In this document: piece by piece, positions 7,733-16,318 of the stretch
Layout: the number at the start of each line of letters is the position of its first letter
Numbering within the stretch: position 1 is the stretch's first letter
DNA from: a virus
DNA: 53,500 nucleotides
Direction: 5' to 3' (one strand)
IMG/VR virus record: IMGVR_UViG_3300028840_003032
Span: 1-53,500 of that record
Notes under the pieces: model-generated
What the model saw: only the letters and a program-made list of their open reading frames with translations
Database searches by the model: none
Told to the model about the DNA's origin: nothing
Program-made: the position numbers and the translations under genes

Positions 7733-10700
7733 ATGGCGCACGTAACTCCGAATCGAGGGTGGAGCACACCGGATGAATACGCTGATCCGTATTGGGCGGC
7801 ATTCACCGCCTTCGTGGATGAAATCGACGCGGACGTCCAAGCATTGTTCGATAGCGGGCACGTCATCTATCAAGGCGCGTGGAACGCAAACACAAATACG
7901 CCTTCCCTCGCAAGCGGAGTCGGAACCAAAGGCCATTACTACGTTGTGTCCGTTTCGGGAAGCACGGACTTGGACGGGGAGACGGATTGGGTCGCAGGGG
8001 ACTGGGCCATCTTCAACGGGACCGCTTGGCAGAAAGTAGACAACACGCAAGTCGGCACGACGCTGGACGGCGCATACGGCAATTTCGGTTCGGACCCGGC
8101 CACGGTCGTTGTGGACGGTTCGGAGGGGCAAGGCGACCTCAAGTTTGATTTGACCGGCGCGTATTCCTTCGACATCGACCTGGGAAACACGACCGGCTCA
8201 ATTGATGGGTTCCGAGTTTACGACGGGGAGTCAACGGAATACTGGAGGCTGCTCCGCAAGAACGATAACGCCATCGACCTCGAAGCAGCGCTCCAGAACG
8301 CGAATCATTCATTGTCGGGCAACTTCGACGTGGCCGCAAGTGGGTTCGTTTCGTTGGATGCTGGGGCACCGTCCAACTTTACCGTTGATGGGGCGGACCT
8401 AACCCTTTCAACTACCACGAGTGGAGATGTCAACGTTTCGTCCGCCAACGACATTGACGCACAAGCCGTGAACGAAGCGTCTCTCCATAGCTTCTATCAA
8501 GTGAACGTCTACAGCGCTTCATCTAGCGATGCGCTCACCGGGGTGTACTCTGTTAGCGGCGGAACGGGGGTGTCTGCGCTCACCACGCTACATGCGGACC
8601 AAGGAGGGAGTTCCAACCCTTCCGATAGCGCAACCGTTCAAGTGTACTCCAGGATACTTTCCGGGAGCGCAAAAGCGTACTTGTGGTTGGGGTCGCAAGG
8701 CGGCACTTTCGATACGCACGAGACTTATCTGTATGGCGATGACCTCGTGAGGGTCACTTCGAATTCGGGCGCTGTTGATATCAACGCAAGCACGAGCGTA
8801 ACAATCGATGCGAATGCATTCACCATCGACGCCGATAACGATAGTTCCATCACCATCACGGGCCAAAAGACGCTTACCATAGATGTTACCGGCGCCAACA
8901 AAGTGGATGATACGATCTTTGTGAAAACCACTACGGATGGCGGAATCCATTTCGAATCGGCCGCCAACCTATTGGTGTATGCCGCTAACAATATACGCAT
9001 AGGCAGTACGCCGGTGGGCGGTAGTCTTGGGAATATCTCTATCGGTGAAAACAACCCTTCCGATAACGGCCAAACGGTAGGCATATATAGCGGCAACGCA
9101 TCCGCTGTGATGACTTTAGAATCTAATTCCGGAGTTTGGATGAACACCTTTGGCGTGTCCGGATTCTGGGGAAGATTCACGGACGGTAACGCTGTTTTCG
9201 AAACGATAGATTCGGCCGGTGGTGGTGATGTCGAGATAACGGCAAGAGGTTCTGGGAAGTATTTGATGCTGCGCGGAGAAGACCGAGTGGAAATGCACGT
9301 TGGTCTCGGCGGTTCTCCGATGGCAACTTTTGGTTCCACGGGCCTCACAATGTCGTTGGGAACGAACATCAACGAATTCTCGACCGATGGGACTCTCAGC
9401 GGAGATAGCGACAACGCTTTGCCGACAGAAAAGGCGGTCAAAACTTACGTTGATAATGCGGTGTTGGCAGAGGACTTTTGGGACCGTTCCAGCGGCGTCA
9501 TCTCTCCGCAGACGTCCGGGGATAGTCTCGATGTCACGATACCGTCCGGCACTTCTTCTATCGTTGCGAATTTCGATCAGCAAAATACGAGCACCATTGC
9601 CAACGGCGTTGAGATCACTAGTAGCGTCATTCAGCCATCGCTCACGGCGCTCACGGGTTCGGCTTTGAAGGTCACTCACAATGGCGCAGGGGCGGCGCCT
9701 GTGATCGAAGTACAGAACAACGGCGGTGGGCCTTCAATGGTTCTAACCGGCTCAAGTCCGAACTTAGGGTTGGCGACGATTGACGCGAACGTTAGTCAAT
9801 GGGCTATCGCTCAAACAACGGTCGGAGGGACGCGCCAAGCAACGTTCCAATCCACGGCGCTCGCGTTGACCGGTAGCACATCTGCCGATAACCTCCGTGT
9901 ACTCGTACAAGCGCAACGCGATATTGCTACCGCAGGCGGAACAGAAGTGGATTTGGTAGCCAAAATCGATCACACATCGGCTTCTGGCGATTCGAAAATT
10001 GACTTGAGGTCGGAGAACAACGGGACCGGGAAATCCGACACGTACTTGAGAGCAGATATTTCCAATGCGGCGAATAACTCCAACGCGAATCTTTATATCC
10101 AAGCCGCAACGACCGGAGGCGGAACGGCGAACATCGACATGGATGCAGACAACGCAATCACGATAGACGCGGGAGGTGGCGTCTCCATCGATGCGGCCGC
10201 GTCTTCGAACTTCAGTACCACGGCGGGGAATCTTAATTTCATTGCTAGCGCCGGTACTGTTGCGATTAACGCCGGTGGCGGTCGGATGGACATCGATGCG
10301 AACGATGAGTTGGAAATCACCGCTGGGAACGGGATGGATATCGACGTCACCGGAACGTATGATATGCTTTCGTCGGGAACGTTCACAATTGCGGGGACCG
10401 GATCAAGCACGATCACTACCGATAGCGGCGATCTTCAACTCAACGCTACATCGGGAGGTGCCGTCAAACTACATTCTTATACTAGTGGCATAGCGGCAAG
10501 GCTTGGCGATAACGCTGGGTCGCAAAAGTTCTTCGTTAGAGATTCGGACGATGCGAACGTTGCCACCATCGATTCGAACGGCGTGGCGACCTTCACGGGT
10601 ATCACCTTGGACGCCGGAAACATTTCGACCGATACAACGACCGGGATGCAGATTGCGACGTCAACGAGCCAAAAAATCGCGTTCTATGGAGCGACTCCTA

Positions 10701-11017
10701 TTCCGCAGCCTACTACATACACGCAGACGTATTCGGCATCAACGAGTACGCACGCCGCAAGGACGGCATCCGCTTTGACGGATAGCATCGGAGGTTCGGT
10801 AGGAACGACCTTGGCAGCGATTCCGGACCCAGCCGACTCCCCGGCCACGGCGGACGCTTTGAGAGACGACCTCGTGGCGAATGTCCTGCCAAAAATTCGG
10901 GATGCTCTATCTAGTTTGGCGGATCAAGTGAATAAGGGACGTGCGGATGCAATCGATTCCGCAGCGGTTCTAAACCAATTGATTGACGACGTCCAAGCTT
11001 TTGGGCTTGCAGGGTAA
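7733..11017 (+). CDS. Long tail fibre protein
   Basis: 1094 aa, the second largest gene here after the polymerase. It has AGGAG upstream. The N-terminus (residues ~40-105: VIYQGAWNANTNTPSL, GDWAIFNGTAWQKVD) matches a module at the base of many phage fibres. Residues ~130-940 are repetitive beta structure rich in 'DIDA..', 'ITIDAGGG', 'NFSTTAGNLNF' units, a pattern for triple beta-helix or beta-solenoid shafts. A conserved fibre segment LPTEKAVKTYVDNAV lies near residue 563. The C-terminus (DALRDDLVANVLPKIRDALS) is predicted helical, perhaps a trimerising coiled coil rather than a receptor head. No lyase or chaperone domain is recognised. Confidence 0.75.
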   Translation: MAHVTPNRGWSTPDEYADPYWAAFTAFVDEIDADVQALFDSGHVIYQGAWNANTNTPSLASGVGTKGHYYVVSVSGSTDLDGETDWVAGDWAIFNGTAWQKVDNTQVGTTLDGAYGNFGSDPATVVVDGSEGQGDLKFDLTGAYSFDIDLGNTTGSIDGFRVYDGESTEYWRLLRKNDNAIDLEAALQNANHSLSGNFDVAASGFVSLDAGAPSNFTVDGADLTLSTTTSGDVNVSSANDIDAQAVNEASLHSFYQVNVYSASSSDALTGVYSVSGGTGVSALTTLHADQGGSSNPSDSATVQVYSRILSGSAKAYLWLGSQGGTFDTHETYLYGDDLVRVTSNSGAVDINASTSVTIDANAFTIDADNDSSITITGQKTLTIDVTGANKVDDTIFVKTTTDGGIHFESAANLLVYAANNIRIGSTPVGGSLGNISIGENNPSDNGQTVGIYSGNASAVMTLESNSGVWMNTFGVSGFWGRFTDGNAVFETIDSAGGGDVEITARGSGKYLMLRGEDRVEMHVGLGGSPMATFGSTGLTMSLGTNINEFSTDGTLSGDSDNALPTEKAVKTYVDNAVLAEDFWDRSSGVISPQTSGDSLDVTIPSGTSSIVANFDQQNTSTIANGVEITSSVIQPSLTALTGSALKVTHNGAGAAPVIEVQNNGGGPSMVLTGSSPNLGLATIDANVSQWAIAQTTVGGTRQATFQSTALALTGSTSADNLRVLVQAQRDIATAGGTEVDLVAKIDHTSASGDSKIDLRSENNGTGKSDTYLRADISNAANNSNANLYIQAATTGGGTANIDMDADNAITIDAGGGVSIDAAASSNFSTTAGNLNFIASAGTVAINAGGGRMDIDANDELEITAGNGMDIDVTGTYDMLSSGTFTIAGTGSSTITTDSGDLQLNATSGGAVKLHSYTSGIAARLGDNAGSQKFFVRDSDDANVATIDSNGVATFTGITLDAGNISTDTTTGMQIATSTSQKIAFYGATPIPQPTTYTQTYSASTSTHAARTASALTDSIGGSVGTTLAAIPDPADSPATADALRDDLVANVLPKIRDALSSLADQVNKGRADAIDSAAVLNQLIDDVQAFGLAG

Positions 11018-11064
11018 ACTCGTACATCGGCGGGATTGACCGCTCATGGCGAAAGGAAAATGAG

Positions 11065-11673
11065 ATGAAGATCACGATCAAGAAAGAGGAAATTTTCGCA
11101 GCCGAACGGGCATTGGGTATCTTGGGCGAGAAGACGCTCAAGAAGAAACTTGCCTACACGGTAGCCAAGGCCACGAGAGTTGTGGCGGCCGAAGCAAAGG
11201 ATGTTCGGTTCGCCCAGCAGATGCCGGACACCGATGAGGTCCAAGAATACGAGAAGCGGAGAAAGGCACTCGCAGCGGAACATTCCTACAAGGACGGCGA
11301 CGGGAACCCGATCATGGTCCAAGGTCGTTACCAGATTCGGGACCACGACGGGTTCGACCGAAAGTTGAACGCGTTGCGGGAGGAGATGGATGAGGCTTGG
11401 GCGTTGCTCGAAGCTCACCAGAAGGAATACGACGAACTGCTCCAGGAGGAAGTGGAGCTGGAAATTCTCGCCATCCCGTTCGATTGGCTCCCCAAGGAAA
11501 TCGAACCATCGGCGTTGGGACCGTTGGTTGAAGCCGTCACCGGTTTCGATGAGGCCGAAGACGACGATGAAGACGATGAAGACGACGATGAGGAACCCGA
11601 AGAGGCGCCCGTCAAGAAGAAGAAGCGCAAGAGCAAGGACAAGAAGAAGTCGAAGAAGCGCAAAGGGGACTAA
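11065..11673 (+). CDS. Hypothetical protein with acidic then lysine-rich tail
   Basis: 202 aa, ATG start preceded by AAAGGAAAA. Residues 1-135 are largely helical and charged (MKITIKKEEIFAAERALGIL; QEEVELEILAIPFDWLPKEI near 130). Residues ~160-180 are an aspartate/glutamate run and residues ~183-202 a lysine/arginine run (KKKKRKSKDKKKSKKRKGD). The same acid-then-base design is seen in the SSB of this window. It lies between a fibre gene and gpI, with its stop abutting the gpI start. I do not recognise a family. A role as tail assembly factor or DNA/RNA-associated protein cannot be decided. Confidence 0.6.
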   Translation: MKITIKKEEIFAAERALGILGEKTLKKKLAYTVAKATRVVAAEAKDVRFAQQMPDTDEVQEYEKRRKALAAEHSYKDGDGNPIMVQGRYQIRDHDGFDRKLNALREEMDEAWALLEAHQKEYDELLQEEVELEILAIPFDWLPKEIEPSALGPLVEAVTGFDEAEDDDEDDEDDDEEPEEAPVKKKKRKSKDKKKSKKRKGD

Positions 11674-12969
11674 ATGTCGGTAGGATTCGGACATGCTCCA
11701 TTCGGTCATTACCCGTTCGGCCACGCGGGCGCATACGCGGGAATCCGCGATTTGGCGTACAACGAATTGGCGAACGGCGCCACCGGGCAAATGCTCGGTT
11801 ACGTGGAGCCACCGGTTGAGGATGAAGCGCTGGACCTCGACATCTACCGCTTCATCCTCAACGGCATCCGAATCGAGGACCAAAAAGACGTCCTCTTCCT
11901 CAGGAGGTATCTCCAAGGGCCGCAGCAAGTTTGGAACCGAATCCAAGAAATCATCTTCTCAATCAAGAACTTGTGGAGCACGGTCGATTGCCCCGATGAG
12001 TACCTCCAGTATCTGAAGAACATCGTCGGGTGGACCGTCGAATTAGAGCCCATCACGGACGAATTGGACGACGACACGTTGCGGCGTCTCATCGCCGTGT
12101 CGTGGGCTATCTGGAAGCAACGTGGTTCCGAAGACGCGATGATCGAAGTCTTGGAGCTGCTCGTGACGACGCGGATGCGTCTATGGAACTGGTTCGATTT
12201 CCGGTGGGTGCTAGGCGAAACGGAGTTGAGCGAAGAGCACGAAGGAACCGACCCGTGGATGATCGACCTTCCCGTGGACGGCGGCAGAGACGAGTATTAT
12301 TCCAACTTGCGAATCGTTGATGACGGATACTTGAACCGGACGTTGGTCCGGAACATCGTGAAGCTCATGCGGCCGGTCGGTGAGAGATACGAAATCTCTT
12401 ACATCGATTTCTTGGACCTCTTCCGAATAGCCGATAGCAGCCAATGGGTAATCGCGGAAGGGACCGTTGTCATCGAAGATGGTGTTGCGAAATTCTTAGA
12501 CGATACTCAACCGGAATCGATGTACACGTCTTATCTCGCCTCTGCGTCGTGGGAAGACTACGTTGCGTCATGGAGAATCAAGGGAACTACCAATGGCGCT
12601 TCGGATTCTTATGGGGCGGGATTCTATTTACAAGATGAAGACAACGGGTATGCCGTTGCGTTGAATACCATCACGCAATCGGTCACTCTTTATCGAGTCG
12701 TTGGCGGAGTCTACACGCCGTTGGTGAGCGCAAGCTACCTACTGTTTGATGACGTCTACAATACCATTCGAGTTCAAGTCACGCCGGAAGGAGCGACGAA
12801 CCGAATCAAAGTGTACGTGGACGGGAACCTCAAGATCAATACCACCAACGACGAATACACGGAGGGCAGGGTGGGCGTCTTCCATACGACGGGCGCAACG
12901 ATTCAAACGGACGAAGTTGAGATGTTCCAGCTACCGATGGACACGGAGCTGATCGACATCAACTCATAG
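11674..12969 (+). CDS. Baseplate wedge protein gpI-like fused to lectin-like domain
   Basis: 431 aa, ATG start directly after the preceding stop. Residues ~45-230 resemble P2 gpI/Mu gp48 tail proteins: FLRRYLQGPQQVWNRIQEII, CPDEYLQYLKNIVGW, LRRLIAVSWAIWKQRGSEDAM. These place it next to gpJ in the wedge. Residues ~250-425 form a separate beta-rich domain resembling concanavalin/LamG folds (YVASWRIKGTTNGASDSYGA, YNTIRVQVTP, NRIKVYVDGNL). This domain is absent from P2 gpI (~176 aa) and probably binds carbohydrate or anchors the next fibre. In P2, J and I are adjacent; here four genes separate them. Confidence 0.75.
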   Translation: MSVGFGHAPFGHYPFGHAGAYAGIRDLAYNELANGATGQMLGYVEPPVEDEALDLDIYRFILNGIRIEDQKDVLFLRRYLQGPQQVWNRIQEIIFSIKNLWSTVDCPDEYLQYLKNIVGWTVELEPITDELDDDTLRRLIAVSWAIWKQRGSEDAMIEVLELLVTTRMRLWNWFDFRWVLGETELSEEHEGTDPWMIDLPVDGGRDEYYSNLRIVDDGYLNRTLVRNIVKLMRPVGERYEISYIDFLDLFRIADSSQWVIAEGTVVIEDGVAKFLDDTQPESMYTSYLASASWEDYVASWRIKGTTNGASDSYGAGFYLQDEDNGYAVALNTITQSVTLYRVVGGVYTPLVSASYLLFDDVYNTIRVQVTPEGATNRIKVYVDGNLKINTTNDEYTEGRVGVFHTTGATIQTDEVEMFQLPMDTELIDINS

Positions 12970-12978
12970 GAGCAGGGT

Positions 12979-15120
12979 ATGACGACCAACGATGTGTACG
13001 TGAACGTTTCCGCGAAACGATTGTTGGGAACCGATGATTTTGGTGACCGACTTTTGGGCTATATGATCGACGCAGTAAGGGACGCGAATGCGCGCAACTT
13101 CGACGTCGGCATGACTCACGGAATCGCGTTGGGGCTTTCGAGTCCCGGAAACGACCTCATCGACATCGACGGGACTTCCATCGCATCGGATGGTCTCGGC
13201 CATTTCCTGGACCCTGCGAATGCGACCCATGAGGACATCAATTTCGAGAACCAAACCGGGTTCGATTACTACGTGGGATTGGAATACAGCGAAGAACCTG
13301 ATGACGTTCAAATAAATCCCCGTACCGGCCAACCGGAGTACATCGGTTACAAAGAGCAGATTGGTAAGCAAGGCGACCCGGACAGTGTAGTGGACAACGG
13401 GTCGAATATTACCTTCACTATCGACGGCGTGACGGAAGCGGGAAGGACCCACGCCGGTCGCAGCGCCGTCGTCTACATGAAGACGCCTGCGGCGGGCGCC
13501 ACTACCGCTGCGGTAGCCATTGAGACGTGTACCGTCGCCTGGAGTGGAGGCGCGAACAAGATAACGACGACAGGGACACTCGGACAAACGACCGTTTCCA
13601 CGACTCCTTCGGACTATGAGGTGATCGTGCTCGGTCCAACGGTGAGTAGAGGAACGGACCTGCGGAGTGTTTCGGGAGTCGCTTTCATCGGTATCGTCAC
13701 GGGCAACGGACCGGGCGCGACACCGACCGTGTTCGATACCGATGATCAGAAAGTGGTCCCGCAATCATGGGCGTCCGTGCTCGCAGACGGACTCTCCCAG
13801 GACTTCTACCCAAGCGCGGACGCTACCTACAAGTTGGGGACATCGTCGCTACGATGGTCGGAGATACACACGGCCGATTTGCTCGTCAGCAACTCGTTCC
13901 TCCCCGCAACGGATGATGCGGTTGATTTGGGTTCCACGACCGGACCGAAGCGATGGAGGGATTTGCACCTCTCAAGAGATGCCGTCATCGAAGGAACGGC
14001 GACGATCACGAAGCTCGATGTAAGCACGGCCGCGTCCGAAGGCATTGTGAGTCACCTGTATCCCGATGCGGATGATACCTACGACATCGGAGGCGGTGGA
14101 CGTCGTTGGGCAAACATCTACATCGCCGGTAACTACACCGGCCAAGGGAAAATCACGGTCACCATCGCAAGTCCTTCCACCGCGTCCGCTATCCAAGGGG
14201 AATCAAGAGGGCAAGGCAGCGGCGGATTCTTCCGAGGCGGCGATGGGACCGTTACTTCGACTGCGGGCGGCAAAGGCGTGTACTCATTCGGCGGGGATGC
14301 CGATAGCGGGAATCAAGCCGGTGTCGGAGTTGAAGGATGGGGAGGCGCAGCCGATACTACGCTCAAGTGCGGCAACGGAGTCTCCGGGAAGGGCGGCAAT
14401 TGTTCCGGTGGAGGCGGCACACAAGCCGGAATTGGCGTTGTGGGTTCGGGCGGTTCGCCCAACGGAATTGGCGTCAAGGGAACGGGCGCCGGTGGGTTAC
14501 AAGGAGGATGGTTTGCGGGCGGTTCTTCCGATGCGGATGGCGTGTATTGCTTAGGAGGCGGAAGTGTCGGAACTGGGTTGCGAGCGGACGGAGCGAACCT
14601 TGGTACAACTGGAAGCGCCGGTTCCGGCGCCGTGCTGACGGGAGGAACCGCAACGAGTGGTAGCGTACAAGGTGGCGTCGGCGTGTATGCATCGGGCGGT
14701 GATGGATACGGAACCAATCAAGCCGGTGGAGACGGTGGCGATTTCACTGGTGGTGATGCCACCGGAACGTCGCAGGGCGGAAGAGGTGTTAACGCCACGG
14801 GCGGTAATTCTCCGGGTTCCACGCAAGGCGGAATCGGCGGGAAGTTCACCGGTGGAGATTCGGTTTCGGGAAGTGGCGGATATGGAGTGCTCGCATTAGG
14901 CGGCGACGGCGCTGGCGGATTCCAAGGGACAGCAATTCTAGCGTCCAGCACGCATGAATACTGTATCATCTTGGATCCAAACGGGAACACGCGCCGCGCA
15001 CCGCTTCGATTGATTGCCGTGACCGGGACTTCTAGCCCACAGAACGGCGACATCCGTTATCTCAGCGGCAGCGGATTCGAAGGCTACCACGGAGGTGCTT
15101 GGCGAGCCTTCCACCCATAG
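12979..15120 (+). CDS. Tail fibre / receptor-binding protein with glycine-rich tip
   Basis: 713 aa, ATG start preceded by AGGAG. The N-terminal ~270 residues likely bind the baseplate. Residues ~275-375 contain fibre repeats of the form 'LG...RW..IH' (YKLGTSSLRWSEIHTADLLV, DLGSTTGPKRWRDLHLSRD, YDIGGGGRRWANIYI). Residues ~405-655 are strongly glycine-rich with irregular ~20-residue units (GGVGVYASGGDGYGTNQAGG, GGRGVNATGGNSPGSTQGG). The C-terminus (NGDIRYLSGSGFEGYHGGAW) is a common fibre end. The glycine-rich stretch could form polyglycine-II sheets like the tip of T-even gp38 adhesins. Probably the receptor-recognising fibre; that role is inferred from architecture. Confidence 0.7.
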   Translation: MTTNDVYVNVSAKRLLGTDDFGDRLLGYMIDAVRDANARNFDVGMTHGIALGLSSPGNDLIDIDGTSIASDGLGHFLDPANATHEDINFENQTGFDYYVGLEYSEEPDDVQINPRTGQPEYIGYKEQIGKQGDPDSVVDNGSNITFTIDGVTEAGRTHAGRSAVVYMKTPAAGATTAAVAIETCTVAWSGGANKITTTGTLGQTTVSTTPSDYEVIVLGPTVSRGTDLRSVSGVAFIGIVTGNGPGATPTVFDTDDQKVVPQSWASVLADGLSQDFYPSADATYKLGTSSLRWSEIHTADLLVSNSFLPATDDAVDLGSTTGPKRWRDLHLSRDAVIEGTATITKLDVSTAASEGIVSHLYPDADDTYDIGGGGRRWANIYIAGNYTGQGKITVTIASPSTASAIQGESRGQGSGGFFRGGDGTVTSTAGGKGVYSFGGDADSGNQAGVGVEGWGGAADTTLKCGNGVSGKGGNCSGGGGTQAGIGVVGSGGSPNGIGVKGTGAGGLQGGWFAGGSSDADGVYCLGGGSVGTGLRADGANLGTTGSAGSGAVLTGGTATSGSVQGGVGVYASGGDGYGTNQAGGDGGDFTGGDATGTSQGGRGVNATGGNSPGSTQGGIGGKFTGGDSVSGSGGYGVLALGGDGAGGFQGTAILASSTHEYCIILDPNGNTRRAPLRLIAVTGTSSPQNGDIRYLSGSGFEGYHGGAWRAFHP

Positions 15121-15129
15121 GAGGTAAGA

Positions 15130-15468
15130 ATGGAAGAATCAATCTTCAGTACCATCGTCACGAAGGAGATGGCAATGCTCGCAGCGGGCGCCATCGCCGT
15201 GATGCTCATCATCGGCCGCATTCCGTTGAAAGCCGGGAGACGCATCCTCAACGAGACGAAAGTTTGGCAGGACTGGGGCTCATTCATTCTGGTAGCGGTT
15301 TGCCTCGCAGGAGCGTTCGCCCCAGGCGTCTCGAAAATTCCGTACTCAGATTGGGGAAGCATCGTCACCTTCGGACTCGTCTCATCAATGGTCGCGCATT
15401 TGGGACGCAAGCTCTTAGCGCCCATCATCTTGCGTCGCCTGGAAGGGAAACTACCACCGAAGGAGTGA
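15130..15468 (+). CDS. Small membrane protein, holin candidate
   Basis: 112 aa, ATG start with AGGAGG upstream. Three hydrophobic segments are visible at about residues 13-31, 49-66 and 76-92, separated by basic loops (PLKAGRRILN; GRKLLAPIILRRL), so the protein is an inner-membrane protein. Size, number of segments and position after the fibre genes and before two further membrane genes fit a class I holin, but holins share no signature. No endolysin gene is visible in this window, which weakens the inference. Confidence 0.5.
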   Translation: MEESIFSTIVTKEMAMLAAGAIAVMLIIGRIPLKAGRRILNETKVWQDWGSFILVAVCLAGAFAPGVSKIPYSDWGSIVTFGLVSSMVAHLGRKLLAPIILRRLEGKLPPKE

Positions 15469-15471
15469 CCC

Positions 15472-15855
15472 GTGTTCAATCCGAGTAGCATTTGGGGATG
15501 GTATCAAGACCGTCCGAAATGGATCAAATGGGTCCTCATCGTCTTCGTGATCGTCGCAATCGCCATCGCGGCGATTTGGGTCGCAATTTCAAAAGGGGCA
15601 ATCGGGGAATCCGGAGAAATCGACCCGGTGAAGGTAGCGAAGGACGGTTCAGAGAAGTTCTTTTGGCAGCGGTGGAACGCAGCGAGGAAACGAGACGCAG
15701 AAGCGGCCAAGCGGATTGAGCGAGAAGAAGCCGTGAGGGACGAATTGAAAGAGGAGAGGGAAGATGCGGCAAAGGAAAATGAAGACGCTCATCGCGCTAT
15801 TGACGACGCTGATAGCATCGATGCTGTGGACGACGCCATTAGCAGCCGACGATAA
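15472..15855 (+). CDS. Single-pass membrane protein with coiled coil, spanin-like
   Basis: 127 aa, GTG start 7 bases after AAGGAG. One transmembrane helix (residues ~18-40, IKWVLIVFVIVAIAIAAIWV) is followed by a long charged helix (residues ~65-115) likely to form a coiled coil. Short cytoplasmic N-terminus, one membrane helix and a periplasmic coiled coil is the plan of an inner-membrane spanin (Rz). The last 92 bases are shared, in the +1 frame, with the next gene, as in Rz/Rz1. Sequence alone does not prove lysis function. Confidence 0.5.
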   Translation: MFNPSSIWGWYQDRPKWIKWVLIVFVIVAIAIAAIWVAISKGAIGESGEIDPVKVAKDGSEKFFWQRWNAARKRDAEAAKRIEREEAVRDELKEEREDAAKENEDAHRAIDDADSIDAVDDAISSRR

Positions 15856-16270
15856 ACCGGAGAGACCCAGCGCGCATCGTTTCGAACCCATCGGCCAGAC
15901 CATCGTTCACGAAGGCGTCGAATATAAGGCTTACACGCTTGAGGAATACAAGCGCCTCGCCCACCTCATCTTGGACTACCACCTCCTGTGGACCTATTCG
16001 TTGAGCTTGGAACTAGAAATTGAATCGTGGAAGAGGGAAAAGAAAGATTGGCAGCTGCGAGTCGAGACGTGGAAAGAATCGGCCGAAGTCCAGAAGGCAA
16101 GAGGTGACCAATTGAGTGAGACGTTCGACGCCGAACACGCGCTGCGACTCCGAATCGAGAAGCAGCAACGGACCTTGGGGTGGGTTCCGTGGGCGCTCGT
16201 GGTAGTAGAGTCCATCGCAATCGGCATCCTGGGTGTCTATTCGGGCGCCCAGATGGCCGCTACGAACTAA
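15764..16270 (+). CDS. Secreted/membrane protein nested in spanin-like gene
   Basis: 168 aa. The ATG at 15764 lies inside the previous gene in the +1 frame, with GAGGAGAGGGAAG just upstream. Residues 1-28 form a clear signal peptide (basic RQRKMK, hydrophobic TLIALLTTLIASMLW, then PLAADD), suggesting cleavage after Ala by signal peptidase I. There is no lipobox cysteine, unlike Rz1. The middle is helical and charged (residues ~60-135), and a second hydrophobic helix lies at ~141-162 (WVPWALVVVESIAIGILGVY). It would be periplasmic with a C-terminal membrane anchor. It is a candidate partner of the preceding protein in outer-layer lysis, with moderate doubt. Confidence 0.55.
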   Translation: MRQRKMKTLIALLTTLIASMLWTTPLAADDKPERPSAHRFEPIGQTIVHEGVEYKAYTLEEYKRLAHLILDYHLLWTYSLSLELEIESWKREKKDWQLRVETWKESAEVQKARGDQLSETFDAEHALRLRIEKQQRTLGWVPWALVVVESIAIGILGVYSGAQMAATN

Positions 16271-16318
16271 GAACCCGCCAAATTCAGCTCCTCTCGTGAC
16301 GAGACAGTAGAATAGAGT

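Noticed and set aside
7733-11017. Repeat array resembling CRISPR or satellite DNA in the long fibre gene
   Set aside because: Repeats are irregular, in frame and encode beta-structure units; there are no constant repeats with unique spacers.
11044-11946. Minus-strand open frame with many leucine and valine residues
   Set aside because: It is a shadow of the acidic and lysine tail of the 11065 gene and the start of gpI; it would have to oppose well-supported genes.
16283-16313. Promoter before the UvsW-like gene (TTCAGC and TAGAAT)
   Set aside because: The spacing is 19 bases with a poor -35 box, and transcription would start at the GTG start codon itself; a short TCTCG-TGA-CGAGA hairpin here also lacks a T-run.
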